A stretch of 64,000 nt of DNA from Acidovorax sp. (lineage in GTDB: Bacteria; Pseudomonadota; Gammaproteobacteria; Burkholderiales; Burkholderiaceae_C): contig JAUXZO010000129.1 of NCBI GenBank assembly GCA_030692685.1, positions 56,934-120,933 of the forward strand, written 5' to 3'. The notes under the pieces were generated by a model. It was not told the origin of the DNA, ran no database searches, and saw only the letters and a program-made list of their open reading frames with translations. The first letter of the stretch is position 1; every line of letters begins with the position of its first letter. A program made the translations under genes and the position numbers. Below, piece after piece: positions 8,976 to 17,704 of the stretch.

Positions 8976-9158
8976 ATGCGCATGCGCAAAAAACACGACC
9001 TGCCGCAGAAAATCTGCCAACACTGCGGCCTGCCTTTCACCTGGCGCAAAAAGTGGGACAAGGTGTGGGACGAGGTGAAGTTCTGCTCGGACCGCTGCCG
9101 CAGCGAGCGCAAGCGCGCCGGTAGCTCAGCCGGTAGCACAACCGGGGAGGTTGCATGA
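8976..9158 (+). CDS. DUF2256 zinc-ribbon-like small protein
   Basis: 60-residue protein with two cysteine pairs, C-x-x-C in ICQHCGLPFTWRKKW and C-x-x-x-C in KFCSDRC, the layout of DUF2256. The tryptophan-rich linker between the pairs is typical. DUF2256 genes are usually neighbours of cryptochrome or photolyase genes, as here, where its stop codon overlaps the photolyase ATG. Function is unknown; the cysteines probably bind zinc. The start is the ATG at 8976; codons upstream show no family similarity. Confidence 0.85.
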   Translation: MRMRKKHDLPQKICQHCGLPFTWRKKWDKVWDEVKFCSDRCRSERKRAGSSAGSTTGEVA

Positions 9159-10477
9159 GCACGGTCATCTTCTGGTTTCGCAACGACCTGCGCCTGCACG
9201 ACCAGCCCGCGCTGCAAGCCGCTCTCACCAGCGGCGCCACGCACCTGCTGCCCGTGGTGTGCCTGCCGCCAACCCAGGAGATCACCCCCTGGGGCTTTGC
9301 CCGCGTGGGCCCACACCGGCAAGCCTTTGTGGCCGCTGCGCTGCATGGCCTGGGTGCGCGCATGTCCGCGCTCGGTAACCCGCTGCAGGTGTGCCCTGCA
9401 GCGCCCGCCGCAGCACTGCCTGCGTTGGCCCAAGCCGTGGGCACCACCCAGGTGGTGTGTGAAGACATTGCCGCCCCTTTCGAGCAGGCTGAGGTAGCAG
9501 CCCTGCGCGCCGCTGGGCTGCAGGTGCAAACCGTGTGGCACAGCAGCCTGCTGCAGCCTGCCGACATGCCCTGGCCAGTGGCCGAGCTGCCCGCCGTGTT
9601 CACCCCTTTTCGCCAGGCTGTGGAGCGCGCAGGCCTCAAGCCACAGGCACCGCTGCCCGCGCCTGCATCCCTGTTGCCGCCCCCGCGGGTGCCACCCGAT
9701 GTGTGGCAGACCGTGGGCGCAATGCCTGCAGCGGCAGAGCAGGGCGCCGCTGCAACCGACAACCCCGGCGGGCGCGATCCGCGTTCGTCTTTCCCCTACG
9801 GCACGCCCGCCTGCGATGGCGGTGAGGCAGCCGCGCTGGCCCACCTGGCGCAGTACCTGGCACGCAAGCTGCCCCACAGCTACAAGGCCACGCGCAACGG
9901 ACTCACGGGGCTGGACTATTCCAGCAAGTTCTCGCCCTGGCTGGCCACCGGCGCGCTCTCGCCCCGCCAGGTCTACGCAGATCTGAAAACCTTTGAACGC
10001 GACCACGGCGCCAACGACGGCAGCTATTGGTTGTGGTTTGAGCTGCTGTGGCGCGACTACTTTCGCCTGTTGCACTTGCAGTACGGCGCGGCGCTGCACC
10101 GGGCGCGGGGTTTGTCGGCTTTACCTCTGGCCCCGCACAACGTGCAGGGGTTCGAGCGCTGGCGCCAAGGCCGCACCGGCGAACCGCTGGTAGATGCCGC
10201 CATGCGCGAGCTGACCACCACGGGAACCCTCAGCAACCGCCTGCGCCAGCTGGCGGCCAGCTACCTCGTCTACGACCTGCACGGCGACTGGCGCGCAGGC
10301 GCTGCGTGGTTTGAATCGCAACTGGTGGACTACGACGTGTACAGCAACCAGGGCAACTGGCTCTACGTCGCCGGGCGCGGCACCGACCCGCGCGGGGGAC
10401 GCCGCTTCAACCCGGGAAAGCAAGCCCACGACCACGACGCGGACGGCAGCTATCGCCGTATGTGGGGTTCTTTGTGA
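9155..10477 (+). CDS. DASH-family cryptochrome / photolyase
   Basis: 440-residue flavoprotein. The N-terminal photolyase domain begins STVIFWFRNDLRLHDQPAL; the FAD-binding region includes YKATRNGLTGLDYSSKFSPW, LWFELLWRDYF and the C-terminal DASH signature GNWLYVAGRGTDPRGG followed by FNPGKQAHDHDADG. These features separate DASH proteins from class I CPD photolyases. DASH enzymes repair pyrimidine dimers, mainly in single-stranded DNA, under blue light. It overlaps DUF2256 upstream and the second photolyase downstream by 4 bp each, so all are translated from one mRNA. Confidence 0.92.
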   Translation: MSTVIFWFRNDLRLHDQPALQAALTSGATHLLPVVCLPPTQEITPWGFARVGPHRQAFVAAALHGLGARMSALGNPLQVCPAAPAAALPALAQAVGTTQVVCEDIAAPFEQAEVAALRAAGLQVQTVWHSSLLQPADMPWPVAELPAVFTPFRQAVERAGLKPQAPLPAPASLLPPPRVPPDVWQTVGAMPAAAEQGAAATDNPGGRDPRSSFPYGTPACDGGEAAALAHLAQYLARKLPHSYKATRNGLTGLDYSSKFSPWLATGALSPRQVYADLKTFERDHGANDGSYWLWFELLWRDYFRLLHLQYGAALHRARGLSALPLAPHNVQGFERWRQGRTGEPLVDAAMRELTTTGTLSNRLRQLAASYLVYDLHGDWRAGAAWFESQLVDYDVYSNQGNWLYVAGRGTDPRGGRRFNPGKQAHDHDADGSYRRMWGSL

Positions 10478-12024
10478 GCACCCCACAGCCCCGCACCCAC
10501 ACCCTGCGCCTGCTGCTGGGCGACCAGCTCAACCCCGAGCACAGCTGGTTTTCCGAGCACGACGAAGGCGTTGTCTACGTGTTGATGGAGGTGCGGCAAG
10601 AGACCGACTACGTGCTGCACCACGCGCAAAAGATCCTTGCCATCTTTGCCGCCATGCGCGACCTGGCCCGCCACCTGTGCGAGACGGGGCACCGCGTGCG
10701 CTATGTGGCCATTGACGATGCGAGCAACCGCCAGTCCATGCCCGACAACCTGGCTGCCCTCATGGCCCATTACGGCGCGCAGCACTTGCAATACCAGCTC
10801 CCTGACGAATGGCGACTCGATGAGCAACTGCGCACCTGGGGCGCTGCGCAACTCTTTGACGTGCAGGCCGTCGGCAGCGAACATTTCTACACCTCACGCA
10901 CCGAAATGGCCGAAGTGTTCAAGGGCCGCAAGCAGTGGCTCATGGAGCACTTCTACCGCCGCATGCGCCAGCGCCACGGCGTTTTGATGGACGCAGCGGG
11001 CGAGCCTGAGGGCGGCCAGTGGAACTACGACCACGACAACCGCAAACCCTGGCCCGGCACCCCCTCGCTGCCGATCGACATGCGCCCGACGCACGACCAC
11101 AGCGCGCTGTGGGCCACCATCGTGGCCGCAGGCGTGCCAAGCTTTGGCAGCCCGCAGGCCCACCAGCTGCGCTGGCCGCTGAACCGGGCCGAGGCGCTGG
11201 CGTGGCTCGACCACTTCATTGCCACCACGCTGCCGCACTTTGGCGCGTATGAAGACGCCATGAGCACCCGCAGCGAGCGGCTGTTCCACTCGCTGCTGTC
11301 GTTTGCGCTCAACACCAAGATGCTGCGCCCGCACGAGGTGGTACTGCGCGCCCAGGCTGCTTACCAAGCGGGTGCGGCGCCCTTGCCAGCGGTAGAGGGC
11401 TTTGTGCGCCAAATCCTGGGCTGGCGCGAATACGTGCGCGGCATCTATTGGGCCCACATGCCCGGCTACGACGAGCGCAACGCGCTGGGCCATACCGCGC
11501 CGCTGCCGCAGTGGTTCTGGTCGGGCAATACCCGCATGCGCTGCCTGCAGCACGCCGTGGGGCAGTCGCTGGAAACCGCGTATGCCCACCACATCCAGCG
11601 CCTCATGGTCATTGGCAACTTTGCGCTGCTGGCTGGGCTGGACCCGGCCGCCGTGCACCGCTGGTACCTGGGTGTGTATATCGACGCCTTTGAATGGGTG
11701 GAGCTGCCCAACACCGTGGGCATGAGCCAGTTTGCCGACGGCGGCCTGCTGGCCACCAAACCTTATGTAAGCAGCGCTGCCTACATCGACCGCATGGGCG
11801 ACTACTGCAAAGGTTGCCACTACGACAAGAAGCTGAAGGTGGGCGACCGCGCCTGTCCTTACAACGCGCTGTACTGGGACTTTTTTGCCCGCAACGAGGG
11901 CGTGCTGGGCAACAACTTTCGGCTGGGCATGGTGTACCGGCAGCTGCAGAAAATGCAGGGGCCCCCGCTGGATGCGCTGCGTGAGCATGCTGCCGACCTG
12001 CGCACGCGGCTGGATACGCTGTAG
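10474..12024 (+). CDS. Fe-S bacterial cryptochrome/photolyase (PhrB-type)
   Basis: 516 residues from a GTG overlapping the previous stop (GTGA); an in-frame GTG at 10462 is less likely. The N-terminus LRLLLGDQLNPEHSW is typical of FeS-BCP photolyases. The four cluster-binding cysteines fall at residues 357, 445, 448 and 461, giving spacings 88, 3 and 13, the same as in Agrobacterium PhrB, so the [4Fe-4S] site is intact. PhrB-type enzymes repair (6-4) photoproducts using FAD and a lumazine antenna. With the DASH protein directly upstream, the operon may cover both major UV lesions. Confidence 0.93.
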   Translation: MSTPQPRTHTLRLLLGDQLNPEHSWFSEHDEGVVYVLMEVRQETDYVLHHAQKILAIFAAMRDLARHLCETGHRVRYVAIDDASNRQSMPDNLAALMAHYGAQHLQYQLPDEWRLDEQLRTWGAAQLFDVQAVGSEHFYTSRTEMAEVFKGRKQWLMEHFYRRMRQRHGVLMDAAGEPEGGQWNYDHDNRKPWPGTPSLPIDMRPTHDHSALWATIVAAGVPSFGSPQAHQLRWPLNRAEALAWLDHFIATTLPHFGAYEDAMSTRSERLFHSLLSFALNTKMLRPHEVVLRAQAAYQAGAAPLPAVEGFVRQILGWREYVRGIYWAHMPGYDERNALGHTAPLPQWFWSGNTRMRCLQHAVGQSLETAYAHHIQRLMVIGNFALLAGLDPAAVHRWYLGVYIDAFEWVELPNTVGMSQFADGGLLATKPYVSSAAYIDRMGDYCKGCHYDKKLKVGDRACPYNALYWDFFARNEGVLGNNFRLGMVYRQLQKMQGPPLDALREHAADLRTRLDTL

Positions 12025-12071
12025 CCGCCATGCTCTCCGCTCTCTGTCCTCCGCTCTCCGTCCTCCGTCCT

Positions 12072-12191
12072 CCGCTCGCCCTGAGCCTGTCGAAGGGCCG
12101 CTACCGATCCCCCATGTCTCCCAATCCGTTCAGCCTGAGCCTGTCGAACGCCACCCCCACGCCCCGGCTTCGACAAGCTGAGCCCGAACGG
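12072..12191. repeat. Three copies of the TGAGCCTGTCGAA dispersed repeat
   Basis: Two direct copies (12072-12097 and 12126-12152) and one inverted copy (12166-12191) of a 26-bp element with core TGAGCCTGTCGAA. The outer pair can form a hairpin. The stretch lies between the photolyase stop and the SDR start and follows a run of short TCCTCCG-like repeats. Other copies are at 25355-25380 and 45946-45971. It resembles REP-type elements. No transposase is nearby. Confidence 0.8.
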
Positions 12192-12236
12192 TTGGGGTGA
12201 GCGCGCCGACTTTGCTTTGGCCCGAAGGAATCCACC

Positions 12237-12950
12237 ATGTCCACCCCATCCCTCCAATCCCTCCCCAACGGCTACCGCGCCCTCGTCATCGGTGCCACTG
12301 GCGCCATCGGCAGTGCCTTTCTCGCCCAGCTGCAGGCAGACCCGCGGTGCGCCCTGGCTGTGGGCCTGGGCCGCCACACCATCCCGGCGTTGGATATGGA
12401 TGACGAAGCCACCATTGCCCAGGCCGCCCAATACTTCAAGACCCAGGGCCCGTGGCACTGCATCATCCACGCCGCAGGCATGCTGCATGGCCCCCAGGGC
12501 CAGCCTGAAAAGCGCCTGGGCCAGTTGACCTACGCGCAGCTGGAGGCCACTTTTCGCACCAACACGTTTGGCCCAGCCCTGGTGCTGGCCCACTTTGCGC
12601 CGCTGCTGGCCAAGCAAGAGCGCAGCGTGCTGGCCGTGCTTTCTGCCAAGGTGGGCAGCATTGGCGACAACCGCCTGGGTGGTTGGTACAGCTACCGCGC
12701 GTCCAAGGCGGCTCTCAACATGCTGCTCAAGACAGCATCGATCGAAGTGGCCCGCACGCATCCGCTGGCGGTGCTGGTTGCGCTGCATCCGGGCACGGTG
12801 AACTCAGCGCTGTCGGCGCCATTCAATGGCGCACAGATTGGTCGCGCTGCCGCCGACGCTGCCAGCGATATGTTGCAAGTATTGGATGGTCTTGGCGCCG
12901 AGGCGACCGGTGGGTTCTATGCCTACAGCGGGGGTGCGCTGCCTTGGTAG
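12237..12950 (+). CDS. Short-chain dehydrogenase/reductase (SDR)
   Basis: 237-residue classical SDR. The cofactor motif ALVIGATGAIGSAF is near residues 15-28, the catalytic tyrosine and lysine are in WYSYRASKAAL, and the post-catalytic segment is LVALHPGTVNSAL. It resembles C-factor/CsgA-like SDRs that are often found in photolyase clusters. It follows the Fe-S photolyase by 212 bp containing repeats, so it may be co-transcribed or start its own mRNA. Substrate unknown. Confidence 0.88.
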   Translation: MSTPSLQSLPNGYRALVIGATGAIGSAFLAQLQADPRCALAVGLGRHTIPALDMDDEATIAQAAQYFKTQGPWHCIIHAAGMLHGPQGQPEKRLGQLTYAQLEATFRTNTFGPALVLAHFAPLLAKQERSVLAVLSAKVGSIGDNRLGGWYSYRASKAALNMLLKTASIEVARTHPLAVLVALHPGTVNSALSAPFNGAQIGRAAADAASDMLQVLDGLGAEATGGFYAYSGGALPW

Positions 12951-12964
12951 CATTGTGAGAGGTT

Positions 12965-13023
12965 TGCTATCAATATAAGAGTTGTGGTTGTTTGCAGTCA
13001 AGCACTAGCGGCCTATTTGGCTT
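12965..13023. repeat. Degenerate copy of the TAGCGCTT hairpin repeat
   Basis: Contains AAGCACTAGCGGCC followed by ATTTGGCTT, a diverged match to the right half of the hairpin repeat seen intact at 27134, 48426 and 62491. It lies between the convergent SDR and histidine-kinase genes, a typical terminator position. Confidence 0.55.
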
Positions 13024-13107
13024 AAAAAATAGCTGCGACCGAAGCAACGGTTGTGTCCCTGTGCCCGGTCGCTACCTGCCACTCCAGCGCCCCAAGTCGC
13101 TATCGGC

Positions 13108-14799
13108 CTAGCTGCGAGCACGTCCCCGGGCAAGCTCTGACCCCACGGCGGCATTCAGTGTCTCCAGGTCAAACGGCTTCTTCAGAACCGACTGCACCCC
13201 CACGAGTTTTTCCACCTCTGCCATGTCAGCGTGCCCTGTGGCCACCAACACCGGAATCTTCGGATAGATCTGCCGAGCAGCCGCAATGAATTGGGCGCCG
13301 TTCATGCCGGGCATCAGGTAGTCCGACATCAGCAAATCGGGCATGCGCCGGCGCAGCTCTTGCAGGCCAGCCTCGCCGTCGCACGCCTCGCGCACGCTGT
13401 AGTTGAGCAAGCGCAGCCCTTCGGCAATGCCTTGTCGAACCGCCACATCGTCTTCCACCACCAGCACTTCGGTGCGTGCAGTGGCATGGTGCCCCGCAGC
13501 GGCGGCGTTGGCGTTTGCGGGCGCTTCGGCCACCTCCAGGGGTTTGACTTGCGGAAAGCGCAGCTTCACGGTGGTGCCCTGTCCTTCGCGGCTCACGATC
13601 TCTGCGCTTCCCCCAGACTGGTTGGCGAAACCATAGACCTGGCTCAGCCCCAGGCCTGTGCCTTCGCCATCGCCCTTGGTCGTAAAAAATGGGTCAAACA
13701 CCTGCGCCTGAATGGTCTCCGGAATGCCGCAGCCGGTGTCTTGCACGCTGATCTGCACCAGCGGTCTGTCGTCGGCACCCCTGCGCAGTTCGGTGCGCAC
13801 GGTCAGATTGCCGCCTTCGGGCATTGCGTCGCGTGAGTTGACGGCCATGTTCAGCAGTGCCATCTCCAGTTGCGCTCCGTCAATCAGGGCCCACGCCTCG
13901 CCTTCGCACACATCAATCTCCACCCGAATCTTGGAGCCCACCGACACCTCGATGAGTTCTTTCAGGCTGCTCACCATTTCATTCACGTTGTGCATGCGTG
14001 GCAGCAGGCTCTGCGCACGCGCAAAAGACAGCAACTGCGCCGTTAGCCGTGCGCCGCGATCCACAGAGTCTTTGGCGCGGCGGGCGTAGTCGGTGGCCCG
14101 GCTTTCGCTGGACAACCGCATGATCAACTGAAGATTCAGGCTGACTGCGTGCAGCAGGTTGTTGAAATCATGCGCAATGCCGCCTGTCAGTCGTCCAATC
14201 GCTTCCAGCTTCTGGCCCTGAACCACTTTGGACTGGATGCGTTCGCGGTCTGCAATCTCGCGCATCAGCCGGTCGTTTGCGCCCGCCAGGTCACTGGTCC
14301 TGTCGGCGATGCGGCTTTCCAGTTCAGCGTTCAGCCGCTCCACGGTCTGCTTGCCAGCCTCGATGGCGGTCAGAAAGCGCCGCGCAGCATACTGCCTCAC
14401 ACGGGCGCGCAGGGCCGAGCGCGTGGCGCTCAGCAGTGTGTCGGCGTTCAATGGGCGTTCCAGAATCACCAGATTCCCGAGTTCCTGCATCAAAGTAGCG
14501 GCGTGAATCGACCGTTTGCTGGACTGGCGCCTCGCCAGCACCACAAACGGAAAGTCCGACCAGGCCGGTTGTCGAATCAGGAAGCCGCGCAGTGCTTCGT
14601 CCAGGCCGCCCGCCATCACCTCTTCGGTCAAGATTGCAGTGGCCGCCGTGCCGCCTTCCAGTTCGCATATAAGCGCCGTGGCGTCGCGGCAAACCACACA
14701 TTCAAAGGTGTCGCGCTGCAACACCGATGCGATGACCTCGGCGTCGCGTCCATGGGGCGCAAGGATCAACACGCGGCTTTCCATGGCGAGCGCTTTCAT
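13108..14799 (-). CDS. Hybrid sensor histidine kinase / response regulator
   Basis: 563 residues, no membrane segments, so a cytoplasmic sensor. An N-terminal receiver-like domain (about 1-130) has the pattern of a pseudo-receiver, with a coiled coil near 145-195. The HisKA motif GGIAHDFNNLLHAV places the phospho-accepting His at 210. The HATPase_c boxes are NSRDAMPEGG, DTGCGIP and GEGTGLGLSQVYG. A C-terminal receiver (about 440-560) contains LLMSDYLMPGMNG with the phospho-Asp. Its ATG overlaps the KaiC-like stop by 4 bp, so the two are translationally coupled. Output is probably through the receiver to an unlinked partner. Confidence 0.9.
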   Translation of the reverse strand: MKALAMESRVLILAPHGRDAEVIASVLQRDTFECVVCRDATALICELEGGTAATAILTEEVMAGGLDEALRGFLIRQPAWSDFPFVVLARRQSSKRSIHAATLMQELGNLVILERPLNADTLLSATRSALRARVRQYAARRFLTAIEAGKQTVERLNAELESRIADRTSDLAGANDRLMREIADRERIQSKVVQGQKLEAIGRLTGGIAHDFNNLLHAVSLNLQLIMRLSSESRATDYARRAKDSVDRGARLTAQLLSFARAQSLLPRMHNVNEMVSSLKELIEVSVGSKIRVEIDVCEGEAWALIDGAQLEMALLNMAVNSRDAMPEGGNLTVRTELRRGADDRPLVQISVQDTGCGIPETIQAQVFDPFFTTKGDGEGTGLGLSQVYGFANQSGGSAEIVSREGQGTTVKLRFPQVKPLEVAEAPANANAAAAGHHATARTEVLVVEDDVAVRQGIAEGLRLLNYSVREACDGEAGLQELRRRMPDLLMSDYLMPGMNGAQFIAAARQIYPKIPVLVATGHADMAEVEKLVGVQSVLKKPFDLETLNAAVGSELARGRARS

Positions 14800-16355
14800 G
14801 GCGCGGGCGTGGCGACATCCATGTCACCTAACAATGGCTGCCGGCCTGCGTATTGCGCAGCGCCCGCGAGTATTCCGCGGAAGTCCACCAGCGGCTCGCC
14901 AATCTCCACGCCATTGGGGCCCAGGCGAAACTCGCGAATGGTGGATTCGTGCCGCATCGTGCGGCTCTTGATGACCGAAATCGCTTTCAGGCAGTTGCCA
15001 CGCGCCTCAAAGAAACGGTACTGCACCATGGCATCGCTAAGGTAACTCAGGTCAATGTCCGACTGCATGTCGCCCACGGTGCCGTGCAGCGACAAAATGA
15101 TCAGCGTGACAATGCCCCGGGCGTTTAGATAAGCCAGCAACTCGTGCATCTGCAGCAGCAGCGACTTGCCGCCCGGCATGGCCTGCAGGTACGAGTTGAG
15201 GCTGTCCAGCACCACCAGCTGCACGCCGTCTTTTTCGACCGCGTCCCGCACGGCATTGGCAAACTGGCCGGGCGACACCTCGGCCGGGTCAAACGACCGG
15301 ATAAACAGGTGGCCCGACGCAATGAACGTATCCACATCCAGCCCCAGCGCACGCGAGCGCTGCCGCAGCGTGTTCAGCCCTTCGTCAAACAGGTAATACG
15401 CCACCCGCTCGCCGCGCTGCAAGGCGGCAATGGCGCAACTGGTGGCGGTGGTTGTTTTTCCCACGCCCGCCGGGCCGGCGAACAGCAGATTGCTACCGGG
15501 CGAAAGCCCACCCCCCAGCATCTGGTCCAGTGCAGCGGTGCCGGTGGACACAGGCTGTTGATTGAACGATCGCCCATGTTCACCCGCCACCAGCCGGGGG
15601 AACACCTGCAGCCCGCCACGTTCCAGGTTGAAGTCGTGCTCCCCGCTTCTGAACTTCACTCCACGCAGCTTGACCACGCGCAAATTGCGTTTGTCCGGGC
15701 CGTAGTCTCTGGCGTTTTGATTGAGATGGATAACACCGTGCGCAATGCTGTGCAGCTGCTGGTCTCCTTCGCCCGACGACTTGTCGTCCAACATCAGCAC
15801 CGTGCAATCCAACTGGGCGAAAAATCGTTTCAAAGCCAGTATTTGGCGGCGGTACCGCAAAGAGCTTTGCGCCAGCATGCGCAGCTCAGACAGGCTGTCA
15901 AACACAACGCGGTGCGGTTTAAGCTCGCCCACCAGCCGCATCACTGCATTGGTTGTCTCCCCCAGTTCGAAGTCCGATGGGTGCAGGATGGTCTGCTCCG
16001 CCTGTTCACTCAAACCCTCTTCGCTCACCAGGTCGTAGATATGGATGCCATCGAGTGTCCAGCCGTGCGAATCCGCTACCTGCGTCAGCTCTTCCAGCGT
16101 CTCCGACAGGGTTACGTAGAGAGCCCGTTCGCCCTTCTCGCGGCCCTCCATCAAAAACTGCAGCGCCAGTGTGGTCTTGCCCGTGCCCGGACTGCCTTCG
16201 ACCAGATACAGGTGCCGCTTTGGAAGCCCACCACTCAGGATGTCATTGAGCCCGGTAATGCCGGTGGACGCCAGGGCTTGCGCTTGCTGCTGCGGCTGTG
16301 GCGGCGGCTGCGGCTGCGGCTGCGGCTGCGGGGGAAGGTGAGAACTGTTCGACAA
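14796..16355 (-). CDS. KaiC-like double-domain RecA/RAD55 ATPase
   Basis: 519 residues from a TTG start chosen because GAAAGGAC lies just upstream; longer ATG-type extensions lack similarity. An N-terminal linker of alternating proline and glutamine (about residues 8-24, from a CCGCAG-type DNA repeat) precedes two KaiC domains. Walker A motifs are GSPGTGKTT (near 54-62) and GPAGVGKTT (near 295). The CI catalytic glutamates occur in SETLEEL. No kaiA or kaiB is present, so this is a non-cyanobacterial KaiC homologue rather than a demonstrated clock. The overlapping hybrid histidine kinase is its likely signalling partner. Confidence 0.9.
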   Translation of the reverse strand: MSNSSHLPPQPQPQPQPPPQPQQQAQALASTGITGLNDILSGGLPKRHLYLVEGSPGTGKTTLALQFLMEGREKGERALYVTLSETLEELTQVADSHGWTLDGIHIYDLVSEEGLSEQAEQTILHPSDFELGETTNAVMRLVGELKPHRVVFDSLSELRMLAQSSLRYRRQILALKRFFAQLDCTVLMLDDKSSGEGDQQLHSIAHGVIHLNQNARDYGPDKRNLRVVKLRGVKFRSGEHDFNLERGGLQVFPRLVAGEHGRSFNQQPVSTGTAALDQMLGGGLSPGSNLLFAGPAGVGKTTTATSCAIAALQRGERVAYYLFDEGLNTLRQRSRALGLDVDTFIASGHLFIRSFDPAEVSPGQFANAVRDAVEKDGVQLVVLDSLNSYLQAMPGGKSLLLQMHELLAYLNARGIVTLIILSLHGTVGDMQSDIDLSYLSDAMVQYRFFEARGNCLKAISVIKSRTMRHESTIREFRLGPNGVEIGEPLVDFRGILAGAAQYAGRQPLLGDMDVATPAP

Positions 16356-17200
16356 ACGCTGTCCTTTCAAAAAATCCGCGACCCGGATGCGTTGACTCTG
16401 ACCACATAGAACAAAGCACGGGCAAGCGATGAAGCGTGGGAGCGCGGTAGGGCACAAAGCTAAAACGGTGTCTGTTTCAGCCCATGTTGGAGGCCATTTG
16501 GGGCACTGCCCCGACTATCTCTGAGGGCCGTGGGGCAGCCGGTCAGCCCATTTCGTTAGAGGAAGAGCGGCGGTTCCTACAGACGCTCTTTGACGCCTCT
16601 ACTCCGGAGACGCGCCTGGGGTGCTCGCCGCGCGGGTCCAAATCCCGTATCAAGGCCCTTGGGCTTGGTGCAGGGTCTGGCTCTGCTCGGCGTCCAGCAA
16701 TAGGCACGATGGAGGAAGACCATTCTGGCGTTTAGTCGCAGCCCTGGCTCGCCCGTAGTGCCGGACTAGCCGCTCATCGGTACTCAGCGTTAGGGCATGG
16801 TCGCAATACCCGCGCACCTCGCGCAAATTCTCGCTGCGTCACCGTGGCAACGCGTAGCCCTCAGTGCCCTGCGCGGCCCTGGCGCGATTTTGTCGGTTCG
16901 TGACGGTCTTTGCGCAGAGCGATGCTGATAAAATACGAACAATTCGCATTCATTCTCATAAATTGCTTCACAGTTTGCGGCTGGCGCGCCAGCTGCAAGG
17001 CACCAGGGGAATTACTTGGCCGTCACCGGGCTCGCACTGCGCCAATATTTAGAACACCTGCACCCCGGTTTCCACGGCTGGTTGCAGGCGTGGCAGCGGG
17101 TTCCTGGTTGCGGCGCGGGGTGCGGGGGGCGCAGCGGGCTCCGTGGAGTCCAAAAGCCGGCAGCAGACGTCGGCCAGGGCGGCCCGATGACGGGCGTCCC
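16356..17200. other. 845-bp stretch without a convincing gene
   Basis: Separates the leftward KaiC-like gene from the rightward sigma-factor gene. An 83-codon frame at 16484-16735 (+) has no ribosome-binding site, no recognisable domain and a composition like random high-GC sequence. A T-arm-like string near 16636-16648 is not part of a foldable tRNA. The only signal I can support is the Fur-like AT-rich element near 16940, close to the sigma-factor gene. Confidence 0.6.
16940..16960. promoter_or_regulatory. Possible Fur box upstream of the FecI-type sigma factor
   Basis: The string AATTCGCATTCATTCTCAT reads as imperfect Fur hexamers (on the other strand ATGAGAATGAATGCGAATT) in an otherwise GC-rich region. 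Iron-responsive FecI genes normally carry Fur sites, which supports the call. It lies about 240 bp before the chosen sigma start, so the leader would be long or the sigma gene may start earlier. Confidence 0.55.
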
Positions 17201-17698
17201 ATGAGCTTGGCAGCCGCGCTGGTCCAGCATTACGACGATTTGGTCAATCATCTGCGTCGCCGCTTTGGCGACCACGGGTTCGCGCGTGAGGTGGTGCATG
17301 ATGTGTGTGTACGCATCCTGGCCGAACCGCCGCGAGAGGCGGTGCACACGCCCCAGGCCTTCCTGCGCCGGCTGTCGGTGGATCTGGCCATCGACCGCCA
17401 CCGGGTCGAGGCAGGACGGCGGGCCTGGGTGGAGATCATGGCCGATGTGCCGGATGCCGAGTCGCCGTGGGCCTCGCCAGAGGCGCAGTACGTGTACCAA
17501 CAGACGTTGACAACGCTCATCTACACCATCGAGCAGTTGCCGCCACGCTGCCGCGACGTGTTCATCCTGCACCAGCTGCACGACATTCCACAGGCTGAGA
17601 TCGCCGAGCGCCTGGGCATTTCGCGCAACATGGTGGCGCAGCACATGATGCGCGCCATGCGCAGCGTTCGCCCGGTCCTGCAGGCCAATCTGGCCTGA
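17201..17698 (+). CDS. FecI-type ECF sigma factor
   Basis: 165 residues from the ATG at 17201, the normal length for FecI. The open frame continues upstream, but those codons do not look like sigma factor. Region 2 contains LVNHLRRRFGDHGFAREVVHDV and TPQAFLRRLSVDLAIDRHR. Region 4 has LPPRCRDVFILHQLHDIPQAEIA followed by ERLGISRNMVAQHM, the DNA-binding helix-turn-helix. It would direct transcription of the downstream TonB-dependent receptor when released by FecR. It ends 6 bp before fecR. Confidence 0.92.
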   Translation: MSLAAALVQHYDDLVNHLRRRFGDHGFAREVVHDVCVRILAEPPREAVHTPQAFLRRLSVDLAIDRHRVEAGRRAWVEIMADVPDAESPWASPEAQYVYQQTLTTLIYTIEQLPPRCRDVFILHQLHDIPQAEIAERLGISRNMVAQHMMRAMRSVRPVLQANLA

Positions 17699-17704
17699 AG
17701 CACC

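Noticed and set aside
15144..16409. 421-codon plus-strand frame opposite the KaiC-like gene
   Set aside because: Antisense shadow; the minus-strand protein carries both Walker A motifs and a ribosome-binding site.
16630..16660. tRNA T-arm-like string (GGTCCAAATCCCG)
   Set aside because: No acceptor, D or anticodon arm can be placed around it.
16484..16735. 83-codon frame between the KaiC-like and sigma genes
   Set aside because: No ribosome-binding site, no domain, and composition consistent with non-coding high-GC DNA.
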